Below are positions 45,853 through 54,681 of a DNA stretch of 54,681 bases, one piece after another (the first letter of the stretch is position 1; each line of letters starts with the position of its first letter). Source of the stretch: Magnetospirillum sp. UT-4. GTDB taxonomy: Bacteria > Pseudomonadota > Alphaproteobacteria > Rhodospirillales > Magnetospirillaceae. The notes under the pieces are model-generated. The model was not told where the DNA came from and did no database searches. It saw nothing but the letters and a program-made list of their open reading frames with translations. A program made the position numbers and the translations under genes. The stretch spans positions 1 to 54,681 of the forward strand of contig NZ_CACVCG010000033.1 in assembly GCF_902729435.1 (NCBI RefSeq), in the 5' to 3' direction.

Positions 45853-46626
45853 ATGCCGCCTGCCGACCCGCCACGTCCCGCCGCCGTCCTCATCACCGGC
45901 GCCTCGTCCGGGCTGGGTGAGGCCTTGGCGCTGGAATACGCCCGTCCCGGGGCGGTGCTGTTCCTGTCGGGGCGGGATGCCGGCCGGCTCGACGGCGTGG
46001 CGGCGGCGTGCCGGGCGAAGGGGGCCGAGGTGCATCCCAGGGTGCTGGACGTCGCCGACCGCCGGTCCATGGAAGCCTGGGTGGAAGAGTGCGACGACCT
46101 CCGGCCGCTCGACCTGGTCATCGCCAATGCCGGCATCTCGGCCGGCACCAGCGGCGGCGGCGAAGGGGCCGAGCAGACGCGGGCCATCTTCGCGGTCAAC
46201 GTCGACGGCGTGTTCAACACGGTGCTGCCGGCGGTCGCCCGCATGCGGCCGCGCCGTGCCGGGCAGATCGCCATCATGGCCTCGCTGGCCGGCTATCGCG
46301 GCATGCCCGGGGCGCCGGCCTATTGCGCCTCGAAGGCGGCGGTGAAGGTGTGGGGCGAGGGCCTGCGCGGCTGGCTGGCGCCCCAGGGCATCAAGGTCAG
46401 CGTCATCTGCCCCGGCTTCGTCACCACCCGCATGACCGCGGCGAACCGCTTCCGCATGCCGTTCCTGATGGACGCGCCCCGGGCCGCCGGCATCATGGCC
46501 CGCGGCCTGGCCGCCAATCGCGGCCGCATCGCCTATCCCTGGCCGATGGCCTTCCTGTCCTGGCTGGGCGCGGCGCTGCCCGACGCGCTGATGGAACGGC
46601 TCAGCCGCCTCTTGCCGGCGAAATGA
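45853..46626 (+). CDS. Short-chain dehydrogenase/reductase
   Basis: 257 aa. Cofactor motif TGASSGLG (15-22), NAG in VIANAGISAG, catalytic Ser in MASLAGY and Y-x3-K in AYCASK. The classical SDR fold is complete; NADP preference is suggested by Arg in LSGRDAGRL. The substrate is unknown. GGGGGA lies upstream of ATG 45853. Its 3' end overlaps the convergent membrane-protein gene by 26 bp. Confidence 0.92.
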   Translation: MPPADPPRPAAVLITGASSGLGEALALEYARPGAVLFLSGRDAGRLDGVAAACRAKGAEVHPRVLDVADRRSMEAWVEECDDLRPLDLVIANAGISAGTSGGGEGAEQTRAIFAVNVDGVFNTVLPAVARMRPRRAGQIAIMASLAGYRGMPGAPAYCASKAAVKVWGEGLRGWLAPQGIKVSVICPGFVTTRMTAANRFRMPFLMDAPRAAGIMARGLAANRGRIAYPWPMAFLSWLGAALPDALMERLSRLLPAK

Positions 46627-47992
46627 GCTCGCCCCGCCGCCGGGTGAAGCGCTGATCGAGGCGGATGGCGGCGACGGTGGAGGCGAACAGGGCCAGCCAC
46701 ACCACCCGGCTCTGGTAGCGGTCGTGAGGGTTGGACAGGGCGCCGCAGACGAAGGCGTTGCCGAGAAGGGCGATCACCACCGCCACCAGCAGCCCGCCGG
46801 AAATGCGGTCGCGCCGGCGCCAGGCGAAGACGATCAGGCCCAGGGCGGCGATCTCGGCGGCGCGGGCGACGGGCACCTGCACCCTGTTGATGACATCGAA
46901 CGAAATGCCGCGATGGCGCTGCTGCCGGGCGAAGCGGAAGGCGCGGAAGTCGTCGGGATAGTATTTCAGCTGCGTCTTGACGAAGTGCCAGGTCATGGGC
47001 ACCAGATCCTCGCCCGAGGCGATCAGCTCCAGCTGCACCAGGGTGTTGTCGAGCATGGCCCCGGCGACGTCGAGGGGGAAGGTGGCGATGGCCCCCCTGA
47101 CGATGGCCGAGGCCTCGTCGTGCATGGCCTTCCAGCCGCCCAGCTCGTCGAACGGACTTTCGCCCCACAGGAACTCGTCGGCGGTGAACGGCAGCTCGTC
47201 CTTATGCTCGCACATCTTGAACGCCGCCCCCTGCGGGCAGACTTCGTCCAGGTACTTCTTGGCCAGCCCGTCCTGGACGAACAGCGCCAGCTGCAGCACC
47301 TGCCCCGATTCGCTGAAATAGGCCCGCCCGGTGGCGAGCCAGTGCACACTCGGCACCAGCAGGGTGCCCAGCGCCACCGCCAGCGCCGCCAGCCCCAGGC
47401 GCGGGCGCGGCATGCGCAGCGACAGCCGGGTGGCCAGCCAGATGGCGCCCAGCACCAGCATCAGCCCGGCGGCGACGGCGACGTGGGACATGTGGACCGA
47501 GATGGCGATGGCGGTCAGCGGCACCAGGACGGCCAGCCGGCGCCAGCGCGGCAGGGAATCGCCGAAGGCCAGCACGGCTATCCCTAAGATCGCCACGCCG
47601 GCGAAGACGTCGGCCATCACCTGGCTGACCACCCAGGGCAGGCCGGTGAACACGGCCAGCATGGCGCCCAGCGCCACATAGACCTGCGGCCGGTAGCGGG
47701 CGATCCAGGCCCATACCGCCTCGTGCAGGACCCAGGCGACGATCAGCGCCTGCGCCGCCACCACCGCCCACAGGGTGCCGAACGGCTTGGCCACCGAAAC
47801 GAAGGCGCCGTAGGTCAGGATGCGGTAGACGATGGGCTCCCACGCGAACGAGATGGTCACGTAGTCTTCGCTGTCGAAATAGATCAGCGGATAGCCGTTC
47901 CACAGCGCCGGCGCCGCCATCAGCAGCGCCACCGCCGGAACCGCCAGGATGCGCCAGCCCTGCCAATGCGGGGAAGCGGGCGCGGCGAACAT
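46601..47992 (-). CDS. Polytopic membrane protein, GT-C-like, function unknown
   Basis: 463 aa with about ten membrane helices. A large loop with short acidic motifs (NGYPLIYFDSEDYVTISFAW near 32-51) after the first helix resembles the catalytic loop of GT-C glycosyltransferases, but no family is certain. Periplasmic regions contain two Cys (EVCPQGAAFKMCEHKDEL). It begins 4 bp after the cysS stop, so it is read as part of the gltX-cysS unit. Confidence 0.75.
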   Translation of the reverse strand: MFAAPASPHWQGWRILAVPAVALLMAAPALWNGYPLIYFDSEDYVTISFAWEPIVYRILTYGAFVSVAKPFGTLWAVVAAQALIVAWVLHEAVWAWIARYRPQVYVALGAMLAVFTGLPWVVSQVMADVFAGVAILGIAVLAFGDSLPRWRRLAVLVPLTAIAISVHMSHVAVAAGLMLVLGAIWLATRLSLRMPRPRLGLAALAVALGTLLVPSVHWLATGRAYFSESGQVLQLALFVQDGLAKKYLDEVCPQGAAFKMCEHKDELPFTADEFLWGESPFDELGGWKAMHDEASAIVRGAIATFPLDVAGAMLDNTLVQLELIASGEDLVPMTWHFVKTQLKYYPDDFRAFRFARQQRHRGISFDVINRVQVPVARAAEIAALGLIVFAWRRRDRISGGLLVAVVIALLGNAFVCGALSNPHDRYQSRVVWLALFASTVAAIRLDQRFTRRRGELISPARGG

Positions 47993-47996
47993 CGGC

Positions 47997-49373
47997 CTAG
48001 GCCCGTTTCCAGGTGGTGCCCTGGGCTCCGTCCTCGAGCACCACGCCCTTGTCGGCCAGCTCCTTGCGGATGCGGTCGGCCGCGGCGAAATCGCGGGTCT
48101 TGCGGGCGTCGGCGCGGGCCTGGATCAGCGCCGCGATTTCGTCCTCGGACAGCACCGGGCCGCCGGCCGGCTGCCAGCGGAACCACGCCTCGGGATCCTG
48201 CCGCAGCACCCCCAGCAGATCGCCGGCGGCCAGCAGCGCCGCCTTGGCCGTCGCCTTGGCGGCCGGGTCGGCGGCCTTGTTCAGCGCCCCCGCCAGCTCG
48301 TGCAGATGGGCGATGGCGAGCGGAGTGTTGAGGTCGTCCTCGACCGCCGCCAGCATGGGCGTGGGCACCGCGCCGGGCTCCGCCTCGATGTCGGCGGCGC
48401 CGCGCAGGGCGGTATAGAGGCGGTCCAGGGTGGCGCGGGCCTGCCTCAGCCCCTCGGCGGTCCAGTCGAAGGGCTGGTGGTAGTGGGTGGAGAGCATGCA
48501 CAGGCGGATGGCCTCGCCCGGCGCCTGATCCAGCAGCTCGCGCACGGTGAAGAAGTTGCCCAGGGACTTGGACATCTTCTCGCCCTCGACCATCAGGTAG
48601 CCGTTGTGCAGCCAGGTGCGGGCGAAGGGGGCGCCGTTGGCGCAGACCGACTGGGCGATCTCGTTCTCGTGGTGGGGGAACACCAGATCCTGGCCGCCGC
48701 CGTGGATGTCGAAGGTGGTGCCCAGGTACCGGCCCGACATGGCCGAGCACTCGATGTGCCAGCCCGGCCGGCCGCGGCCCCAGGGCGAGTCCCAGCCCGG
48801 CAGGTCGTCGGTGGAGGGCTTCCACAGCACGAAATCGGCGGCGTTCTTCTTGTAGGGGGCGACCTCGACGCGGGCGCCGGCGATCATCTCGTCCATGGAG
48901 CGGCGCGACAGCTGCCCGTAATCGGCCATGGACGGCACGCTGAACATCACGTGGCCCTCGGCCACATAGGCGTGGCCCTTGGCGATCAGGGCCTCGATCA
49001 TGACGATCATCTGGGCGATATGGGCGGTGGCGCGCGGCTCGATGGTCGGCGGCAGGGCGTTCAGCGCCGCGATGTCGTCGTGGAACATGGCGGTGGTGCG
49101 GGCGGTGATGGCGGCGATGGGCTCGCCGGTTTCCTTGGCCCGCGCGTTGATCTTGTCGTCCACGTCGGTGATGTTGCGGACGTAGGTCACCTTCGGGTAC
49201 AGCCGCGACAGCAGGCGGTACAGCACGTCGAACACGATGACCGGCCGCGCATTGCCGATATGGGCGCGGTCGTAGACGGTGGGGCCGCAGACATACATGC
49301 CCACATGGGCAGGATCGATCGGCTCGAACGCCTCCTTGCGGCGGGTCAGCGTGTTGTAGAGAACCAGCGGCAC
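47997..49373 (-). CDS. cysS: Cysteinyl-tRNA synthetase
   Basis: 458 aa. Zinc ligand Cys29 in [13 protein letters not shown] at 38-41 and KMSKS in [12 protein letters not shown] identify a class Ia Cys[11 protein letters not shown] and HHENEIAQS supply the other zinc ligands. Complete length. It follows gltX by 12 bp on the same strand. Confidence 0.97.
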   Translation of the reverse strand: MPLVLYNTLTRRKEAFEPIDPAHVGMYVCGPTVYDRAHIGNARPVIVFDVLYRLLSRLYPKVTYVRNITDVDDKINARAKETGEPIAAITARTTAMFHDDIAALNALPPTIEPRATAHIAQMIVMIEALIAKGHAYVAEGHVMFSVPSMADYGQLSRRSMDEMIAGARVEVAPYKKNAADFVLWKPSTDDLPGWDSPWGRGRPGWHIECSAMSGRYLGTTFDIHGGGQDLVFPHHENEIAQSVCANGAPFARTWLHNGYLMVEGEKMSKSLGNFFTVRELLDQAPGEAIRLCMLSTHYHQPFDWTAEGLRQARATLDRLYTALRGAADIEAEPGAVPTPMLAAVEDDLNTPLAIAHLHELAGALNKAADPAAKATAKAALLAAGDLLGVLRQDPEAWFRWQPAGGPVLSEDEIAALIQARADARKTRDFAAADRIRKELADKGVVLEDGAQGTTWKRA

Positions 49374-49385
49374 AATTCGCCTCCC

Positions 49386-50726
49386 CTAGACCGTTTCACC
49401 ACCGAGGCGGCCAACGGTCTTTTTCATTCCGATCAGAGGTAACAAATTCTTCAGCTCGGGTCCATTGCCGCGCCCCGTCAGGGCCAGGCGCAGGGGGTGG
49501 AACAGGTCGCGGCCCTTGCGGCCGGTGGCGGCCTTGATCGCAGCGGTCCAGGCGCCCCAGGTGGCGGCGTCCCACGGCTCGGGCGGCAGCAGGGCGGCGG
49601 CGGCGGCGAGGAAGTCGGCGTCCTCCAGCACCGGTTCGATGGTGGCGTTCACCACCCGCCACCAATAGCCGGCTTCGGTCAGGGTGGCGAGGTTGGGCCG
49701 CACCATCTCCCAGAACTCCGGCCCGGCCTCGCGCAGGCCGATGGACTCCAGGCGCGGCTTGATCTCGTCGAAGCCCATGGCGTGCAGCAGACGGGCGTTG
49801 AGGTGGGCCAGCTCGGCCGGGTCGAATTTCGGGGTGGCGCGGCCGAACCGGGCCATATCGAACTCGTCCACCAGGGCGTCCATGGAGGTGCGCGCCTCGA
49901 TGGCATCCGAGGTGCCCAGCTTGGCCAGCAGGCAGGCCAGCGCCAGCGCCTCGTAGCCGTCGGCCCGCAGCTCGCGCAGGGACAGGCCGCCGGTGCGCTT
50001 GGACAGGCCGGCCCCGGCCAGATCGGTCATCAGCGGCACATGGGCGAAGGACGGCGGCTCGCCGCCCAGGGCGCGGAACAGCTGCATCTGCGGCGCGGTG
50101 TTGGTGACGTGGTCCTCGCCGCGGATGACGTGGGTGACGCCCATCTCGAGATCGTCCACCACCGAGGGCAGGGTATAGAGGAACGACCCGTCGGCGCGGA
50201 TCAGCACCGGGTCGGACAGCGAGGCGCAATCCACCTGCGACTCGCCGCGCACCACATCGTCCCACTTCGCCGGCTTGTGGTCGAGGCGGAAGCGCCAGTG
50301 CGGCACCCGCCCCTCGGCCTCGAAGGCGCGGCGCTCGCCCGGGGCCAGATGCAGGTGGGCACGGTCGTAGACCGGCGACCGCCCGGTGGCGAGCTGGCGG
50401 CGGCGCTTGATCTCCAACTCCTCGGGCGTCTCGTAGCAGGCATAAAGGCGCCCGGCCGCCTTCAAGGTCTCGGCGGCGGCGCGGTAATGGTCGAGCCGGC
50501 GCGACTGGAACGCCTTCTTGTCCCACAGGGTGCCCAGCCAGCGCAGATCCTCGACGATGGCGTCGGCGTATTCGGGACGCGACCGCTCGGCGTCGGTGTC
50601 GTCGTAGCGCAGCAGGAAATAGCCGCCATGCGCCTTGGCGAACAGCCAGTTGATCAAGGCGATGCGGGCGTTGCCGACATGCAGCAGGCCGGTCGGGCTG
50701 GGAGCGAAACGGACGGTGACGGTCAT
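49386..50726 (-). CDS. gltX: Glutamyl-tRNA synthetase
   Basis: 446 aa. [17 protein letters not shown] holds the HIGH-type motif and GLSKRTGG replaces the usual KMSKR, as in one of the two alphaproteobacterial GluRS paralogues. The enzyme may charge tRNA-Glu or tRNA-Gln, the latter for amidotransferase repair; sequence alone does not decide. ATG 50726 starts [13 protein letters not shown]. Divergent from the gene at 50789 with a 62-bp gap. Confidence 0.95.
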   Translation of the reverse strand: MTVTVRFAPSPTGLLHVGNARIALINWLFAKAHGGYFLLRYDDTDAERSRPEYADAIVEDLRWLGTLWDKKAFQSRRLDHYRAAAETLKAAGRLYACYETPEELEIKRRRQLATGRSPVYDRAHLHLAPGERRAFEAEGRVPHWRFRLDHKPAKWDDVVRGESQVDCASLSDPVLIRADGSFLYTLPSVVDDLEMGVTHVIRGEDHVTNTAPQMQLFRALGGEPPSFAHVPLMTDLAGAGLSKRTGGLSLRELRADGYEALALACLLAKLGTSDAIEARTSMDALVDEFDMARFGRATPKFDPAELAHLNARLLHAMGFDEIKPRLESIGLREAGPEFWEMVRPNLATLTEAGYWWRVVNATIEPVLEDADFLAAAAALLPPEPWDAATWGAWTAAIKAATGRKGRDLFHPLRLALTGRGNGPELKNLLPLIGMKKTVGRLGGETV

Positions 50727-50788
50727 CCCGGCTTGGTAGTCCCGCCGGGGCCGTCCGTAAAGAACTTTATTGGCGAGACGAAGCGTCG

Positions 50789-51415
50789 ATGCCCGCCCCT
50801 CCGCCCGAGCCCGCGCCAACTCCCGAGCCGTCCGCCACGCCGCTGCCCGGCGGGCTGCTGGGCGGCGGCGAGAGCCCGGCCCGGCCGTCGGCCCCCGCCC
50901 CCGATCCCTTCCCCGGCCACACCATCTCGGCCGAGGGCGCCCGGGCCCACGAGTCCTGGGCGGCGCAGCTGCCGCGCGACAGCGACCCGCGCCAGACCGC
51001 CCGCATGCTGAAGACCGCCATCGACACCTACGGCGACCAGGGGCGCGCCGACGTCGCCGACCTGCTGGGGCGCTTCCATCAGCACGATGCCGGCAAGGCC
51101 GCCACCCTGCGGAAGGAGATGGCCACGCTGACCGGCGAGACCCTGCCCTTCCGCGTCGCGCCTTTGGGCGAGGGCTTCCGCGCCCCCACCGACGCCGAGC
51201 GTCTGTCCCAGGCCCCCAAGGCCCCCTTCGGCAGCCCCGGGGGCGCCGATGCCGAAGGCGGCAACCGAGCCCTCGGCTCCCACACCGGTGTTCGATGTCG
51301 AAAAAAGCATCAAAGCGCTCCAAAGCGGAACGCGCGCCGCACCGGAAGGAAACTGCGGGACGCTTCATCTTCGAGGCTATTACCTCAACGATTTTTTCCT
51401 AAACTCCGGGGTTGA
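50789..51415 (+). CDS. Protein of unknown function, probably disrupted at the 3' end
   Basis: 208 aa as read. Residues 1-150 look like a real gene: Pro-rich start, then helical [20 protein letters not shown] and [18 protein letters not shown]. After about 51240 the reading becomes basic and unlike a natural protein ([20 protein letters not shown]). A +1 shift near the CCCCGGGGG run at 51235-51243 would give a more natural continuation ([20 protein letters not shown]). The GC content falls at the same place, so the native 3' end may have been replaced by foreign DNA. No family recognised. Confidence 0.55.
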   Translation: MPAPPPEPAPTPEPSATPLPGGLLGGGESPARPSAPAPDPFPGHTISAEGARAHESWAAQLPRDSDPRQTARMLKTAIDTYGDQGRADVADLLGRFHQHDAGKAATLRKEMATLTGETLPFRVAPLGEGFRAPTDAERLSQAPKAPFGSPGGADAEGGNRALGSHTGVRCRKKHQSAPKRNARRTGRKLRDASSSRLLPQRFFPKLRG

Positions 51416-51797
51416 TAACGGCTATATGGTGCCGCCCCAAAATGGCGCCCTGCAGGAGTTTGAGTCGCTGAATCTGCCTGCCCGAAATGGCATCCCAGCG
51501 ATCCAGCGTAGATGCCGCCATCCACTCATCCATTTGCCTGATCCTGCCAATCGGGTCCTCACCGGCCTCTTCGATCAGGGTCGCCCCCTCATCAACACAG
51601 TCTTTCAGCACGAAATAAACCCTGAGGAGGTCGAGAACCCCGTCCTCCCTTTCTTTCTCGGATTTCGACTTGCTGATATCCGCAATGCCTGTCCGGATCA
51701 GATCGACGATACTCTTCAGATCGCCAATCCAACCATCGTCGATTCCGTCTACGACTTCAGAAACTTCATGTGAGGGAACCGGCACGATATCCGGCAC
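51399..51797 (-). CDS. Small acidic helical protein of unknown function
   Basis: 132 aa starting at GTG. Highly charged and helical (KSIVDLIRTGIADISKSKSE, LDLLRVYFVLKDCVDEGATL, RQIQRLKLLQGAILG). Third-codon GC is lower than in the surrounding genes. It is the only good reading of this GC-poor islet; the opposite strand is open but looks like a shadow. No Shine-Dalgarno of note and no family recognised. It lies between the probably disrupted gene and tRNA-Thr, and has signs of horizontal acquisition. Confidence 0.6.
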   Translation of the reverse strand: MPDIVPVPSHEVSEVVDGIDDGWIGDLKSIVDLIRTGIADISKSKSEKEREDGVLDLLRVYFVLKDCVDEGATLIEEAGEDPIGRIRQMDEWMAASTLDRWDAISGRQIQRLKLLQGAILGRHHIAVINPGV

Positions 51798-51806
51798 GAA
51801 ACGGAA

Positions 51807-51829
51807 AGGCCCGCCTTGGGGGCGGGCCT
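51807..51829 (-). terminator. Terminator of tRNA-Thr
   Basis: AGGCCCGCC (51807-51815) pairs with GGCGGGCCT (51821-51829). On the minus strand TTTCCGTTT follows. It is placed about 30 nt beyond the tRNA 3' end. Confidence 0.75.
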
Positions 51830-51859
51830 CTGCAACGTCCTGATATTTCAGGAGAAAAA

Positions 51860-51935
51860 TGGTGCTGCCGAATGGAATCGAACCATCGACCTTACCCTTA
51901 CCAAGGGTATGCTCTACCGACTGAGCTACGGCAGC
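51860..51935 (-). tRNA. tRNA-Thr (anticodon GGT)
   Basis: The reverse complement begins GCTGCCGTAGCTCAGTCGG and ends CGGCAGC-A-CCA. The anticodon loop TTGGTAA gives GGT, reading ACC. T-arm GGTTCGATTCC and encoded CCA are present. Confidence 0.97.
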
Positions 51936-52047
51936 GTTCCGGTCGCCGGGGGTGGCCCTGGCGTCGAAGAGGGCGCTTTATGCCACGGGGGTTTTCGCTT
52001 CGTCAAGGCTCTTGTCGGCGCCGCCCGGCGCGGGGAAAATGGCGGTC

Positions 52048-52263
52048 ATGAACGATCATGCCGACCGACCGGCGCTCTCCGCCAAGGGTCGCGCCGAGGC
52101 GGACGACAAGGCCCGGCGCCAGGCCGAGGCGCTGCGGGCCAATCTGGCCCGGCGCAAGGCCCAGGCCCGCGCCCGCGCCGAGGAGCCCGAACACGCGCCC
52201 GTGGCCTTGCGCGCCTGTCCGCCAGACGTTACAACGGGCCAGATTTTGGGGAGAGCGCCCGTC
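52048..52263 (+). other. In-frame basic extension upstream of dcd
   Basis: From an ATG at 52048 the translation ([20 protein letters not shown], then [20 protein letters not shown]) resembles small basic alphaproteobacterial proteins, but it runs straight into dcd with no stop codon. It could be a fused N-terminal tail, or a separate small gene that has lost its stop. The last part (about residues 55-72) looks unstructured. Confidence 0.4.
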
Positions 52264-52818
52264 ATGTCCGTCATGCCCGACCACTGGATCCGCGAGATGG
52301 CCGTCAAGCACGGCATGATCGAGCCGTTCACCGAGAAGCTGCAGCGCGAGGGCGTGATCTCCTACGGGCTGTCGTCCTATGGCTACGACGCCCGGGTGGC
52401 GCCCGAGTTCAAGATCTTCACCAACGTGGATTCGGCCATCGTCGATCCCAAGCAGTTCTCGGACAAGAGCTTCGTCGACCGCGAGACCGAAATCTGCGTC
52501 ATTCCGCCCAATTCCTTCGCCCTGGCCCGCACGGTGGAGTATTTCCGCATCCCGCGCGACACCCTGGTGATCTGCCTGGGCAAATCGACCTATGCCCGCT
52601 GCGGCATCATCGTCAACGTCACCCCGCTCGAGCCCGAGTGGGAGGGCCACGTCACCCTGGAATTCTCCAACACCACGCCGCTGCCGGCCCGCATCTACGC
52701 CAACGAGGGGGCCTGCCAGTTCATTTTCCTGAAGGCCGACTCGCCGTGCGAGACCTCGTATGGCGACCGTTCCGGCAAGTATCAGGGCCAGCGCGGCGTC
52801 ACTCTGCCGAAACTTTAG
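52264..52818 (+). CDS. dcd: dCTP deaminase
   Basis: 184 aa, normal length. Family blocks [34 protein letters not shown] and [20 protein letters not shown] with GACQFIFLK identify Dcd, which makes dUTP for thymidylate synthesis. GGGGAGAG lies upstream of ATG 52264. The frame is open back to 51952, and a basic helical stretch from 52048 runs into it without a stop. Confidence 0.95.
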   Translation: MSVMPDHWIREMAVKHGMIEPFTEKLQREGVISYGLSSYGYDARVAPEFKIFTNVDSAIVDPKQFSDKSFVDRETEICVIPPNSFALARTVEYFRIPRDTLVICLGKSTYARCGIIVNVTPLEPEWEGHVTLEFSNTTPLPARIYANEGACQFIFLKADSPCETSYGDRSGKYQGQRGVTLPKL

Positions 52819-52975
52819 TCCCCCCGTCTTGACCGCCGCCCCCCGGGCGCGCTAAACGGACGCTTCGGCCATCCGGGGCAGGCGCGCGCGATCATGGCGT
52901 ACCGCCTGAGGAATGCCACGAAGGTGGTGTCTCCTGCCGGCCGCCCCATTCCGAACAGGTCAGGACGAGGAACGC

Positions 52976-54274
<1,299 letters not shown>

Positions 54275-54363
54275 GGTCCTTCGCGTTTTTCGTCACCCTC
54301 GGGCTTGACCCGAGGGTCCACGGCGGCGCCGTCGCCTTCGGCAGCATGGATGGCCGGGTCAAG
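54275..54363. repeat. REP-like palindrome downstream of murA
   Basis: CCCTCGGG-CTTGA-CCCGAGGG near 54297-54317 is an 8-bp hairpin within a TCGTCACCCTCGGGCTTGAC-type sequence known as a scattered alphaproteobacterial repeat. It may also terminate murA. A partial second copy (GCCGGGTCAAGCCC) ends at 54366. Confidence 0.6.
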
Positions 54364-54681
54364 CCCACTTCTGTCCGGTTTAATTCTCGGCTGGCCCATG
54401 CCCCCTCGCCCGCCTGCGGGAGAGGGGGGCGAGCGTCAGCGAGCCGGGGTGAGGGCGGCGCGTGTCCACGCGCCCAAGACCTGAAAACGCAGAGGTTTTC
54501 GCTGTCGCGAAGCGCACCTGACGGCGCGCGCCCTCTCCCTCCCGTCGCTGGCGCGACGGGTCCCTCCCTCTCCCGCAGGCGGGCGAGGGTAATCTGTCCG
54601 CTTCCGCCAACATCACCCTGGACGCGGCCGACACCAAGGGCTCCCGAAGGCTCTCCGAAATTTAAACCGGACAGAAGTGGG
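54364..54681. mobile_element. Putative MITE-like element with 20-bp terminal inverted repeats
   Basis: CCCACTTCTGTCCGGTTTAA (54364-54383) is matched exactly by its reverse complement at 54662-54681, the window edge. Inside, CCTCGCCCGCCTGCGGGAGAGGG-like sequence (54404-54428) is mirrored near 54564-54590, making a nested palindrome. The element carries no convincing gene. It may extend past the edge. Confidence 0.6.

Noticed and set aside
51249-51773. Plus-strand protein of 174 residues in the GC-poor islet
   Set aside because: After about 51400 it is antisense to a better minus-strand gene and reads as a shadow; only its first part is of interest as a possible frameshifted tail.
54380-54637. 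Arg/Gly-rich protein on the minus strand at the right end
   Set aside because: It is the translation of palindromic repeats (PSPACGRGRDPSRQRREG-like), a well-known false gene.

Overview
The window looks like chromosomal DNA of a high-GC alphaproteobacterium, most likely a Rhodospirillales member close to Magnetospirillum or Phaeospirillum. That placement is inferred from strong G/C third-position bias, an NDUFS4-type complex I accessory gene, a DctSR-controlled DctPQM TRAP system, a cysS-gltX pair with the SKRTGG form of the GluRS signature, a dcd-murA pair, and palindromic intergenic repeats of the alphaproteobacterial kind. No IS transposase, prophage or CRISPR array is visible.

Layout. 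1-2.9 kb: end of an unknown Pro/Ala-rich gene, a 20-bp inverted repeat, tRNA-Arg(TCT), an NDUFS4-like gene, a toxin-first RelE/ParE-Xre toxin-antitoxin pair, tRNA-Pro(TGG) and two small secreted proteins. 2.9-6.4 kb: a gene-free AT-rich stretch with a possible sRNA, then sodium/anion transport genes (NhaD/ArsB-type permease with a CBS protein, and nhaA). 6.4-12.2 kb: C4-dicarboxylate uptake, with the DctS-like kinase and DctR-like regulator divergent from dctPQM. 12.3-22.6 kb: housekeeping and membrane genes, including an alpha/beta hydrolase with an isochorismatase-like hydrolase, an RhlE-type helicase, a stand-alone Lrp-type RAM domain, an MgtC/DUF4010 membrane protein, a ferritin-like protein, a SemiSWEET, an SpmA-SpmB fusion, a TerC protein and a GntR regulator.

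22.8-34.9 kb is the most unusual block. A TolC-like outer-membrane protein, a type I secretion ABC transporter and a HlyD adaptor flank three minus-strand genes: an exported TPR-CHAT (caspase-like) protein, a CHASE2 class III adenylate cyclase and an exported FecR-domain protein. This has the parts of a secretion machine combined with an extracytoplasmic sensor, a cAMP output and a periplasmic protease. No RTX-type substrate lies in the window. It is the best candidate for a little-described system here.

34.9-44.8 kb: a GH1 beta-glucosidase, a Pro-rich membrane protein, a large multi-PAS histidine kinase, apt, a GT9 glycosyltransferase, gmk and yicC, then an MNT/HEPN toxin-antitoxin pair whose genes are separated by a palindrome-rich spacer. 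44.8-54.7 kb: an Asn/Thr/Ser-rich orphan protein behind an AT-rich promoter region, a short-chain dehydrogenase, a polytopic membrane protein, cysS, gltX, a GC-poor islet next to tRNA-Thr(GGT), dcd, murA, and a 318-bp element with 20-bp inverted ends that reaches the right edge.

Functions are family-level readings of translated sequence. No database search or structure prediction was run.
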